This document shows positions 55,048-62,748 of a stretch of DNA of 64,000 nucleotides, piece after piece; within the stretch, counting starts at the first letter, position 1, and every line of letters begins with the position of its first letter. Made by a program: the position numbers and the translations under genes. Location of the stretch: assembly GCF_900091415.1 (NCBI RefSeq), contig NZ_FMHU01000002.1, positions 930,001 through 994,000 on the forward strand, in the 5' to 3' direction. The notes under the pieces were generated by a model. It searched no databases. It was not told the origin of the DNA and worked only from the letters and a program-made list of their open reading frames with translations. Origin of the DNA: Micromonospora inyonensis. Its GTDB lineage: Bacteria; Actinomycetota; Actinomycetes; Mycobacteriales; Micromonosporaceae.

Positions 55048-56481
55048 ATGTCCGTTACCCCCGAGCTTCCGGCCGAGCTGAGCCGCCGTACCGTGCTGCG
55101 CCGCGCCGCCGCCGCGGGCCTGCTGGCCACTCCGGCCGTCGGCCTGCTCAGCGGCTGCGTCGGCGGCGGCGACGACGAGCCGGTCGAGCAGGCCGCCGGC
55201 GAGAAGTCCGCCACCAACCCGCTGGGCGTCAAGGAGGACGCCCCGCTGGAGGTGGTCATCTTCAACGGCGGACTGGGCACCAAGTACGCCACCGACGTGC
55301 ACATCCCGTCGTACAAGAAGGCGTTCCCGAAGGCGGAGGTGAAGCACTCGGCCACCGAGGAGGTCGGCACCGTCCTCCAGCCCCGGTTCACCAGCAACAC
55401 CCCGCCGGACATGGTCAACAACGCCGGCTCCAAGCTGCTCGACCAGGGTGCCCTGGTGCAGGCCGGCCAGGTGCAGGACCTCACCGATCTCCTCGACGCC
55501 CCGTCGCTCAACGACCCGTCGAAGAAGGTGCGGGACCTGCTCGTCCCCGGCACCGTCGAGCAGGGCACCTTCAACGGCAAGCCGTTCGTGCTGAACTACG
55601 CCTTCACCGTCTTCGGCCTCTGGTACGACGCCGCCCTGTTCGAGAAGAACGGCTGGGCCGCGCCGAAGACCTGGGCCGATTTCACCGCTCTCTGCGACAA
55701 GATCAAGGCCGCCGGGATCACCCCGTACTCGTACGCGGGGGCGAACGCCGCCTACTACCAGTACCTGGTCCTGCTCACCAGCGCTGCCAAGATCGGCGGG
55801 CCGGACGTCCTCAAGAACATCGACAACCTGGAGGACGGTGCCTGGCAGGCCGAGCCGGTCAAGCAGGCCGCCGCCGCGTGGGCCGAGATCGGCGCGAAGT
55901 ACGGCAACAAGGCGCACCTCGGCCTGAAGCACACCGAGGTCCAGCTCCAGCAGAACCAGGGCAAGGTCGCCTTCTACCCGAGCGGGTCCTGGCTGGAGAA
56001 CGAGCAGGCCAAGGACACCCCGCCCGGCTTCAAGTACGCGGTGACGCCGGTCCCGAGCGTGACGGCCTCCGACGCGCTGCCGCAGACCGCGATCTACGCG
56101 GCGGCCGGCGAGATGTACTTCGTGCCCGCCAAGGGCAAGAACCCGCGCGGTGGCATGGAGTACCTGCGGCACATGCTCTCCAAGGCCGGGGCCAAGGGTT
56201 TCACCGAGCTGACGAAGGTGCTCACCGTGGTCCAGGGCGCCGTTGACGGCCTCGACATCTCGCCCGGCCTGACCAGCGGCAACGCCATGCTCGGCGCCGC
56301 CGGCAAGGACTACTTCAGCTACCGCTTCGACACCTGGTACAAGAAGCTCGACGACGAGGCCCGTGCCGCCACCAACGAGCTGATGTTCTCCGGGGGCTCC
56401 GCGCAGAAGTTCTGCGACCGGATGCAGAAGGCCGCCGACGCGGTGAAGAAGGACTCCTCGATCGAGAAGTTCAAGCGGTGA
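55048..56481 (+). CDS. ngcE: Amino-sugar ABC transporter binding lipoprotein (NgcE-like)
   Basis: The 477-residue lipoprotein has a Tat-type signal (SRRTVLRRAAAAGLL) ending in the lipobox LLSGC. The solute-binding family 1 fold follows (NGKPFVLNYAFTVFGLWYD, AFYPSGSWLENE). It matches NgcE of the N-acetylglucosamine / N,N'-diacetylchitobiose transporter described in Streptomyces. Context (RpiR, NagK-like kinase) agrees. ATG 55048 has AAGGAG. No ATPase gene is present; such systems use the shared MsiK ATPase encoded elsewhere. Confidence 0.83.
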   Translation: MSVTPELPAELSRRTVLRRAAAAGLLATPAVGLLSGCVGGGDDEPVEQAAGEKSATNPLGVKEDAPLEVVIFNGGLGTKYATDVHIPSYKKAFPKAEVKHSATEEVGTVLQPRFTSNTPPDMVNNAGSKLLDQGALVQAGQVQDLTDLLDAPSLNDPSKKVRDLLVPGTVEQGTFNGKPFVLNYAFTVFGLWYDAALFEKNGWAAPKTWADFTALCDKIKAAGITPYSYAGANAAYYQYLVLLTSAAKIGGPDVLKNIDNLEDGAWQAEPVKQAAAAWAEIGAKYGNKAHLGLKHTEVQLQQNQGKVAFYPSGSWLENEQAKDTPPGFKYAVTPVPSVTASDALPQTAIYAAAGEMYFVPAKGKNPRGGMEYLRHMLSKAGAKGFTELTKVLTVVQGAVDGLDISPGLTSGNAMLGAAGKDYFSYRFDTWYKKLDDEARAATNELMFSGGSAQKFCDRMQKAADAVKKDSSIEKFKR

Positions 56482-56517
56482 CCCGGGCGTAGCGAGGCGA
56501 GCGGAGACGAGACAACC

Positions 56518-57429
56518 ATGCGGCATGGCAGGTACCCGTTCATCGTCGGCTTCCTGGCGGCGCCGGTCGCGATCTACGTGACCTTCGTCCTCGGGCCGTA
56601 CGCCCAGGCCTTCTACCTCGCGACCACCAACTGGCGCGGGGTCAGCGCGAACCCGGAGTTCATCGGTCTGGAGAACTTCAGCCGACTGCTGGACGACGAC
56701 GTCTTCTGGAAGGCCATCCGGCACCACGGGCTCCTGCTGCTCGCCCTGCCGCTGCTCACCATCGCCATCGCGCTCTTCTTCGCCTTTATGCTCAACGTCG
56801 GCGGAGGGAGCCGGGGCGGGGTGATGACCGGGGTCCGGGGGTCGAGGTTCTACCGGGTGGTGTTCTTCTTCCCCCAGGTCCTGGCCGTGGTCATCGTCGG
56901 GGTCATCTTCAGTCGGGTCTACGCCCCGGACGACAGCGGCCTGCTCAACGGTGCGCTGAGCGCGGTCGGCATCGACCCGGTGCTCTTCATGGCCGATCCG
57001 GACATCGCGCTCTGGTCGATCATCGCGGTGCTGGTCTGGCAGGCGGTCGGCTTCTACGTGGTGCTCTTCTCCGCCGGCATGTCCTCGGTGCCGAAGGACA
57101 TCTACGAGGCGGCCACCATCGACGGGGCCGGACGGGCGGCGATGTTCTTCCGGGTGACCCTGCCGCTGCTCTGGGACACCCTCCAGGTGGCCTGGGTCTA
57201 CCTGGGCATCGCCGCCTTCGACGCGTTCGCCATCGTGCAGGTGCTCTCGGTCGACCAGGGTGGCCCGGACGGGGCCACCACCGTGCTCGGCATGGAGATC
57301 TACCGCAACGCGTTCAGCTACTCCCAGTTCGGCTACGCCTCGGCGATGGGCGTGGCGCTGTTCTTCCTGACGATCACGTTCGCGGCGCTCACCCTGCGCG
57401 TCAGCAAGCGTGACACGATCGAGCTGTAG
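56518..57429 (+). CDS. ngcF: Sugar ABC transporter permease (NgcF-like)
   Basis: The 303-residue protein has six helices and the permease EAA loop EAATIDGAGRAAMFFRVTLP. This is the MalF-type subunit of the amino-sugar transporter, 36 bases after ngcE. Its start ATG 56518 is preceded by a purine-rich spacer rather than a textbook SD. Confidence 0.85.
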   Translation: MRHGRYPFIVGFLAAPVAIYVTFVLGPYAQAFYLATTNWRGVSANPEFIGLENFSRLLDDDVFWKAIRHHGLLLLALPLLTIAIALFFAFMLNVGGGSRGGVMTGVRGSRFYRVVFFFPQVLAVVIVGVIFSRVYAPDDSGLLNGALSAVGIDPVLFMADPDIALWSIIAVLVWQAVGFYVVLFSAGMSSVPKDIYEAATIDGAGRAAMFFRVTLPLLWDTLQVAWVYLGIAAFDAFAIVQVLSVDQGGPDGATTVLGMEIYRNAFSYSQFGYASAMGVALFFLTITFAALTLRVSKRDTIEL

Positions 57430-57440
57430 AGGCGGCACCG

Positions 57441-58370
57441 ATGACCACGGAGATCGCACCCAGCGCGCCGGCCGCCCCGGCCGGGTCCGCCCCGGCGGGC
57501 CGTAAGCACACCGCCGCCCGCCGGCAACGTTCCGAGGTGGGGCTGCTGACCGGGCTGGGCCACCTGGCCCTGCTGGTCTGGGCGATCCTGGTGATCGCCC
57601 CGCTGCTCTGGACGGTTCTCGCCTCGTTCAAGAGCAACACCGAGATCTTCCTCGGCAACCCGTTCGCGCTGCCCGGGGAGTTCACCTTCGGCAGCTACCG
57701 CCGGGCGTGGAGCGAGGCGAACGTCGGGCGGTACTTCCTCAACAGCGTGTTCGTGGTGACGCTGAGCACCGCCGGCACCATGCTGCTCGGTGCGATGGCC
57801 GCGTACGTGCTGGCCCGCTACCCGTTCCCGGGCAACCGGGTGATCTACTACCTGTTCGTCTCCGGGCTGGCGTTCCCGGTCTTCCTCGCCCTGGTGCCGC
57901 TCTTCCTGGTGGTCAACAACCTCGGGCTGCTCAACACGTACACCGGGCTGATCCTGGTCTACATCGCGTACTCGCTGCCGTTCACGGTGTTCTTCCTGGC
58001 CGCGTTCTTCAAGACGCTGCCGCAGTCGGTGGCCGAGGCCGCGATGATGGACGGCGCCTCGCACACCCGGCTGTTCTTCCAGGTGATGATGCCGATGGCC
58101 CGGCCCGCCCTGGTCAGCATCGCGATCTTCAACATCATCGGGCAGTGGAACCAGTACCTGCTGCCGGTGGCGCTGATGCAGGGCGAGGGGGCGGACCGCA
58201 AGTGGGTGCTCACCCAGGGCATCGCCAGCATCTCCACGTCCGCCGGCTACCAGGCCGACTGGGCGGCGCTCTTCGCGGCGCTCACCCTCTCCATCCTGCC
58301 CATGATCATCGTGTACGCCTTCTTCCAGCGGCAGATCCAGTCCGGCCTCACGGCCGGGGCGGTCAAGTAG
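57441..58370 (+). CDS. ngcG: Sugar ABC transporter permease (NgcG-like)
   Basis: The 309-residue MalG-type subunit has the EAA loop EAAMMDGASHTRLFFQVMMP and an N-terminal Ala/Pro-rich cytosolic arm of about 40 residues before the first helix. It starts 11 bases after ngcF, with GAGGCGG upstream. It completes the import channel; no further gene follows on this strand. Confidence 0.85.
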   Translation: MTTEIAPSAPAAPAGSAPAGRKHTAARRQRSEVGLLTGLGHLALLVWAILVIAPLLWTVLASFKSNTEIFLGNPFALPGEFTFGSYRRAWSEANVGRYFLNSVFVVTLSTAGTMLLGAMAAYVLARYPFPGNRVIYYLFVSGLAFPVFLALVPLFLVVNNLGLLNTYTGLILVYIAYSLPFTVFFLAAFFKTLPQSVAEAAMMDGASHTRLFFQVMMPMARPALVSIAIFNIIGQWNQYLLPVALMQGEGADRKWVLTQGIASISTSAGYQADWAALFAALTLSILPMIIVYAFFQRQIQSGLTAGAVK

Positions 58371-58483
58371 TCCACCGTGGTCGCGGCGGCGGCTGCCCGA
58401 TCGCCGCCAGGTGCGACCGACTGTCGCCCGTCGCGCAGCCAGGTCCGCAGGCCGTCGCCGAGGGGTGGGCATCCCGTCTGGCC

Positions 58484-58834
58484 CTACCGCACCTCGACGG
58501 TTACGCCGAGCCCGGAAAGGTCACCCATCAACTCGGCGGCACCGGCCACCGTCTTGCGCTGGGCTTCCTCGCGGACGGTACGCGCCGTGGTCACGATCAG
58601 ATCGGCCAGCTCGGCCAGCTCGGCCAGCGCGAGTTCCCGGTAGGCGTCCCCGTTGAAGGTGATCCGGGTCACGCCGTGCCCGCCCACGGTCACCGACAGC
58701 AGCTTCTTCTTGTCCTCCACGGCGGTCTTCCCCCGGGCTCCGCGTCGGCCTACCTGATCGGCCGTGGCCTCCACGTCCGCCAGGGCCGATCGCATCTCCG
58801 CCAACAGTTCCTCTTCGCTCAACAAGGTGCTCAT
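58484..58834 (-). CDS. YbaB/EbfC-family DNA-associated protein
   Basis: The 116-residue protein has the YbaB fold: an N-terminal helix (EEELLAEMRSALADVEATAD), a central beta hairpin (LLSVTVGGHGVTRITFNGDAY) and C-terminal helices. Family members form dimers that bind nucleoid DNA. In actinomycetes, divergent YbaB copies often start operons encoding WXG100/type VII substrates; here no such genes follow, so it stands alone or the rest was lost. The SD AAGGAGGT is excellent. Confidence 0.83.
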   Translation of the reverse strand: MSTLLSEEELLAEMRSALADVEATADQVGRRGARGKTAVEDKKKLLSVTVGGHGVTRITFNGDAYRELALAELAELADLIVTTARTVREEAQRKTVAGAAELMGDLSGLGVTVEVR

Positions 58835-59174
58835 TCCAATACCTCCTTAGTTGTTGCACGGCTGGCCGTGGCGATGGGTTCACCCTGGTTCCCAGTGGTT
58901 CGCCGCCCCCCCGGGTACCGGCGGCGTTCGTCCGGGGTCATCCTCACCGCCGGAGCCCACGACGTCGTCTTCCCCCACGTTCCCAGGGTGTCGCGCTACT
59001 GGAACTGGCCCTACATGCTGGTCGGCGCCGGCCCCGAGCAAGCCCTGACCTGGCGCATGGGTGGTCACATGCGCCACCCCCGCAAATCGTTAGGGCCGGT
59101 GTCGAAGTGCCGCCGTACGCGGGCCACCCCACCGGACCGGAAGGCGTGTCGGTGGGCGGGTGCAGGATGGGGGC
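58835..59174. other. Intergenic region upstream of the polymerase-like gene
   Basis: No gene is supported here. The first 30 bases carry the SD and likely promoter of the minus-strand YbaB gene. A plus-strand stretch (about 58930-59090) reads as protein-like sequence (YWNWPYMLVGAGPEQALTW) without start or homology that I recognise, perhaps a gene remnant. Confidence 0.35.
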
Positions 59175-60848
59175 GTGCTGGTTGCGGTCACGGCGGGGGA
59201 GGACGGCGCGGGCGTGCTCTGCCCGCTGCGCCCCGACGGGCAGCCGGCCGGGCCGCCCGAGCCGGTCGATGACCTCGCCGCCGCCGTCGCCGCGCGGGAG
59301 GCCGCCGCCCGGCCCCGCTGGGTCTGGGCGTCCGGCGCGACGCTCTACCCCGCGCTGCTGCGCGCCGGGGTCCGGGTCGAGCGCTGCCACGACGTCGAGC
59401 TGACCGAGGCCCTGCTGCTCGGCTACGCCGGCCGCTGGGGCGAGCCGCGCTCGCTGGCGGCGGCCTGGGCCCGGCTGACCGGCGCGCAGGTGCCGTCCGA
59501 CCCGCCGCCGCGTCAGGCCGCGCCGCCCGGCGACGGTCAGGGTGCGCTCTTCGACGCGCCGTCCGGGCCGCCCGGTCCGGGCATCGACGCGTTGACCCGG
59601 GTGTACGCCGACCAGCTTGCCCGGATCGCCGCGACCACCCATCCGGGCCGGTTCCGGCTGCTGGTGGCCGCCGAGTCGGCCGGCGCGCTGATCGCGGTGG
59701 AGATGGCGGCGGTCGGCCTGCCCTGGCGGGTCGACGTGCACGACGCCATCCTCACCGCGCTGCTCGGCGAGCCGTCCCCGGTGGGCGGGCTGCCGCGCCG
59801 GCTGGCCGAGCTGGCCACCCGGATCGCCGACGCGTTCGGGCTGCGCCAGCTGCACGCCGACTCCCCGGCCGAGCTGCTGCGCGCCTTCGCCCGGGCCGGC
59901 ATCGACCTGCCGAACACCCGGGCCTGGGTGCTGCGCGGGGTGGAGCATCCGGCGGTGCCGTTGGTCCTGGAACACAAGGAGCTCTACCGGATCTGGACGG
60001 CGCACGGCTGGGCCTGGTGCGACGCCTGGGTACGCGACGGCCGGTTCCGCCCCGAGTACGTGCCCGGCGGCGTGGTCTCCGGCCGCTGGGCGACCCGGGG
60101 CGGCGGGGCGTTGCAGATCCCGAAGGTGATCCGCCGGGCGGTGGTGGCCGACCCGGGCTGGCGGTTCGTGGTCGCCGACGCCGGTCAGCTGGAGCCCCGG
60201 GTCCTCGCCGCGGTCTCCGGCGACCGCCGGCTGGCGGCGGCCGGCGGGGCGGGTGACCTCTACGCCGCCCTGGCCCGGGACGCCTTCGGCGGAGACCGGG
60301 GCCGCGCCAAGCTGGCCCTGCTCGGCGCGATGTACGGGCAGACCGGCGGGGCGGCGGTCCCGGCGCTGGCCGCCCTGCGTCGGCACTATCCCACCGCCTT
60401 CGGGTACGTCGAGGCGGCGGCGCGCACCGGCGAGGCCGGCGGGCTGGTCCGCTCCTGGCTGGGCCGGACCTGCCCGCCGCCCGGGTCGACGGGGTTCGCC
60501 GAGGAGGGGCCGGGGGAGGAGCCCGGGGGCGACCCGCAGAGTCCCCGGTCCCGGGCGGCGAGGTCACGGGGGCGGTTCACCCGCAACTTCGTCATCCAGG
60601 CGACCGCCGCCGAGTGGGCGTCCACCCTGCTCGCCATGCTGCGGACCGCGCTGGCCGGCACCGATGCGGAGCTGGTCTTCTTCCAGCACGACGAGGTGGT
60701 CGTGCACTGTCCGGCGGATCAGGCGGATGCGGTCGTCCAGGCGGTGGGTGAGGCGGGCACCCGGGCGGGAGCGCTGCTGTTCGGGGACACCCCGGTCCGG
60801 TTCCCCCTGGACCTGTCGGTGGTCGACTGCTACGCCGACGCCGACTGA
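59175..60848 (+). CDS. PolA-like bifunctional exonuclease-fold/DNA polymerase
   Basis: The 557-residue protein lacks a 5' nuclease domain and consists of an exonuclease-like N-terminal region (VWASGATLYPALLRAGVRVE) and a family A polymerase domain. Motif A reads VVADAGQLEPRVLA, keeping the catalytic Asp but with Ala-Gly before Gln-Leu-Glu-Pro instead of Tyr-Ser. Motif B is GRAKLALLGAMYGQTGG and motif C QHDEVVVHC with the second catalytic Asp. Actinobacteria commonly carry this short second PolA paralogue. GTG 59160 is an alternative start. A disordered insertion (about 435-465) is rich in Pro, Gly and Glu. Confidence 0.82.
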   Translation: MLVAVTAGEDGAGVLCPLRPDGQPAGPPEPVDDLAAAVAAREAAARPRWVWASGATLYPALLRAGVRVERCHDVELTEALLLGYAGRWGEPRSLAAAWARLTGAQVPSDPPPRQAAPPGDGQGALFDAPSGPPGPGIDALTRVYADQLARIAATTHPGRFRLLVAAESAGALIAVEMAAVGLPWRVDVHDAILTALLGEPSPVGGLPRRLAELATRIADAFGLRQLHADSPAELLRAFARAGIDLPNTRAWVLRGVEHPAVPLVLEHKELYRIWTAHGWAWCDAWVRDGRFRPEYVPGGVVSGRWATRGGGALQIPKVIRRAVVADPGWRFVVADAGQLEPRVLAAVSGDRRLAAAGGAGDLYAALARDAFGGDRGRAKLALLGAMYGQTGGAAVPALAALRRHYPTAFGYVEAAARTGEAGGLVRSWLGRTCPPPGSTGFAEEGPGEEPGGDPQSPRSRAARSRGRFTRNFVIQATAAEWASTLLAMLRTALAGTDAELVFFQHDEVVVHCPADQADAVVQAVGEAGTRAGALLFGDTPVRFPLDLSVVDCYADAD

Positions 60849-60855
60849 CCGTCGG

Positions 60856-60885
60856 CCGGGTGCCGGGTGCCGGGTGCCGGGTGCC
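60856..60885. repeat. Heptanucleotide tandem repeat
   Basis: GGGTGCC is repeated four times in a row just after the polymerase-like gene, between convergent sequences. This is a simple slippage-prone repeat outside coding sequence. Confidence 0.85.
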
Positions 60886-60904
60886 ATGGTGACGGGGTCG
60901 ACGG

Positions 60905-61165
60905 TCAGTGCCAGTGCTGGTGGTCGAGCACGCGACAGACCAGCACGGGCCCACCGGTCCGGGCCGAGAGCCGCTCCGCGTCGCGGACGGCGAACCGCTC
61001 CGGCCAGGTCGCACCCAGCATGAGGTGTCCGGCCGATCCGGCCGGCGGCAGGATCAGCTGGTACGGCCCGCTGATGGTCCCGGTCGACGCCCCGGTGCCC
61101 GGCGGCGGGTACGGGTCCGGCTGCGCCGATGTCGTCGTGCACGCGGTGACGGTGGTGGGCGAGCG
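60905..61165 (-). pseudogene. N-terminally truncated secreted/lipoprotein fragment
   Basis: On the minus strand a frame with protein-like content runs from a TAG at 61168-61166 to a TGA at 60905. It has a possible lipobox remnant VTAC, a Pro-rich linker (PDPYPPPGTGAS), and a folded-looking end (GPYQLILPPAG, LMLGATWPERFAVRDAERLS, VLVCRVLDHQHWH). No start codon is available upstream of the remnant, so the signal peptide has been lost. An internal ATG would give only a short product. Confidence 0.45.
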
Positions 61166-61279
61166 CTAGGGCCGCGGCGGGCGTGCCGGCGGGTCGATCG
61201 GGGGCCAATCTGCCTGCGTTGTACTAAATATCCTATTCGCTCCCGCCACCGATCGGCCGGCGCGGTCGTTGCACCCGGT

Positions 61280-61888
61280 GTGCGAATCGCAGGAATGATC
61301 ATCGCCGCAGGCGGGGGACGGCGGATCGGTGGACCCGAGGCGCTGCTGCGGCTCGGAAAGCGACCCCTGGTGGACCGGATGATCGACACGATGACCGAGG
61401 CGGGCTGCGCCCCGACCGTGGTCGTCCTCGGCGCGGCCGCCGACGAGGTGCGCCGGACCGCCGACCTGGACGGGGCGACGGTGGTGGTCAACCGGGCATG
61501 GGGGACCGGGGTCGGATCCTCCATCCGGGCCGGTCTCGCCGCGCTCACCGACGACGCCATCGAGGCCGTCGTGGTGGTCCCGGTGGACATGCCCGGCCTC
61601 ACCGTCGAGGCGGTGCGCCGGGTGGTCGCCCTGCCGTACCCGGACGTGCTGGTCTGCGCGACCTACGGCGGTCTGCGCGGCTACCCGATGCTCTTCGGTC
61701 GCCGGCACTGGGCCGGCATCGCCACCCTGGCCCGCGCGGACGTCGGCGCGCGGCCGTACCTGCTCGCGCACAAGGACCTGATCGTCGACATCGCCTGCGA
61801 CGCGGTGGCCGACGGCAGTCGGGTCGACTCCCCGGAGCTGATGACGCTCTACGGCCTCACCGTCCCGCCCCAGCGGATGGGTGCCTGA
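61280..61888 (+). CDS. MobA-like nucleotidyltransferase
   Basis: The 202-residue protein has the NTP-transferase start MIIAAGGGRRIGGPEALLRL, the second motif GVGSSIRAGLAAL, and VVPVDMPGLTVEAV with the metal-binding Asp. The wording is that of MocA/MobA-like molybdenum-cofactor cytidylyl- or guanylyltransferases, but no molybdoenzyme gene is nearby. GTG 61280 is the likely start; ATG 61295 is possible. It overlaps the following peptidase gene by eight bases. Confidence 0.8.
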   Translation: MRIAGMIIAAGGGRRIGGPEALLRLGKRPLVDRMIDTMTEAGCAPTVVVLGAAADEVRRTADLDGATVVVNRAWGTGVGSSIRAGLAALTDDAIEAVVVVPVDMPGLTVEAVRRVVALPYPDVLVCATYGGLRGYPMLFGRRHWAGIATLARADVGARPYLLAHKDLIVDIACDAVADGSRVDSPELMTLYGLTVPPQRMGA

Positions 61889-62546
61889 GGCCGTCCGCGG
61901 GGCGGTGCCGCTGGTCGTCGTCCTGACCGTGGCCGCCTGCACCCGCCGGCCGCCGCCGGCCCCGGTGCCGTCGCCCACCCCACCCGCCTTCGCCAGCGAG
62001 ATCCGGCCGGTGACCGGGGCGGACCTGGCGGGCAGCTGGCGGCCGGGCTGCCCGGTCGCCCCGGACCGGCTGCGGCTCGTCCGGCTGACCCACTGGGACT
62101 TCGCGGGACAGTCGCGCACCGGCACCCTGGTCGTGCACGAGGCGGTCGCCGTCGACGTGGTCACCGTCTTCGACGCCCTCTTCCGGCAACGGTTCCCGAT
62201 CCGGCAGATGCGCCCGGTGGACGTCTATGACGGGGACGACGCCGCGTCGATGGCGGCCGACAACACCTCCGGGTTCAACTGCCGCCGTGCGGTGACCGAG
62301 GGGGCGGCGAGCTGGTCGACCCACGCGTACGGGCGGGCGATCGACGTCAACCCGGTGGAGAATCCGTACCTGCTCGGCGACCGGGTGCTCCCACCGGCCG
62401 GCGTCGCGTACGTCGACCGGGGCGCGTACCGGCCGGGGATGGCGGTGCCGGACGGCGTGCTCGTCCGGGCCTTCGCGGCGGTCGGATGGTCGTGGGGTGG
62501 TGTCTGGTCCAACCCCGACTACCAGCACTTCAGCCGCGCAGGCTGA
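61881..62546 (+). CDS. M15-family D-Ala-D-Ala carboxypeptidase-like lipoprotein
   Basis: The 221-residue lipoprotein has a short signal and lipobox (VVLTVAAC). Its zinc peptidase domain of the M15 type shows STHAYGRAIDVNP (His and Asp ligands) and the C-terminal NPDYQHF (third His). It should trim or sense cell-wall peptides outside the membrane. GTG 61881 lies within the preceding gene's end. Confidence 0.8.
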   Translation: MPEAVRGAVPLVVVLTVAACTRRPPPAPVPSPTPPAFASEIRPVTGADLAGSWRPGCPVAPDRLRLVRLTHWDFAGQSRTGTLVVHEAVAVDVVTVFDALFRQRFPIRQMRPVDVYDGDDAASMAADNTSGFNCRRAVTEGAASWSTHAYGRAIDVNPVENPYLLGDRVLPPAGVAYVDRGAYRPGMAVPDGVLVRAFAAVGWSWGGVWSNPDYQHFSRAG

Positions 62547-62621
62547 CGTCCGGCCGCCCCGGCGGAGTCGCAGGCATCCCGGCACCTCGACCATCCGCAT
62601 CGATTTTCCTGATTGCAAGCC

Positions 62622-62675
62622 TTGACATCGATAGATGTTTTTACCATTATTCCAGAATCCTGTAAGCGCTTTCAG
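62622..62675 (+). promoter_or_regulatory. Promoter with LacI-family operator for sugar ABC operon
   Basis: TTGACA (62622-62627) and CATTAT (62645-62650) form a near-consensus promoter with a 17-base spacer. CTGTAAGCGCTTTCAG (62660-62675), a near-perfect palindrome centred on AGCGCT, lies at the start of transcription. This is the classic LacI/GalR-family operator form seen before alpha-glucoside transport operons. No LacI gene is within the window upstream. Confidence 0.75.
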
Positions 62676-62748
62676 TCCTCGCTCTCACCGCAGTTCACGG
62701 CCCGGTCCGGGTCGCCTGTCGAGGGCGGTCCCCCGGGAGGACGAACCA

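Noticed and set aside
57707..59272. Plus-strand 521-residue frame over ngcG and the YbaB region
   Set aside because: It is out of frame with ngcG and antisense to YbaB; only a short segment near 59000 looks protein-like and is noted as a possible remnant.
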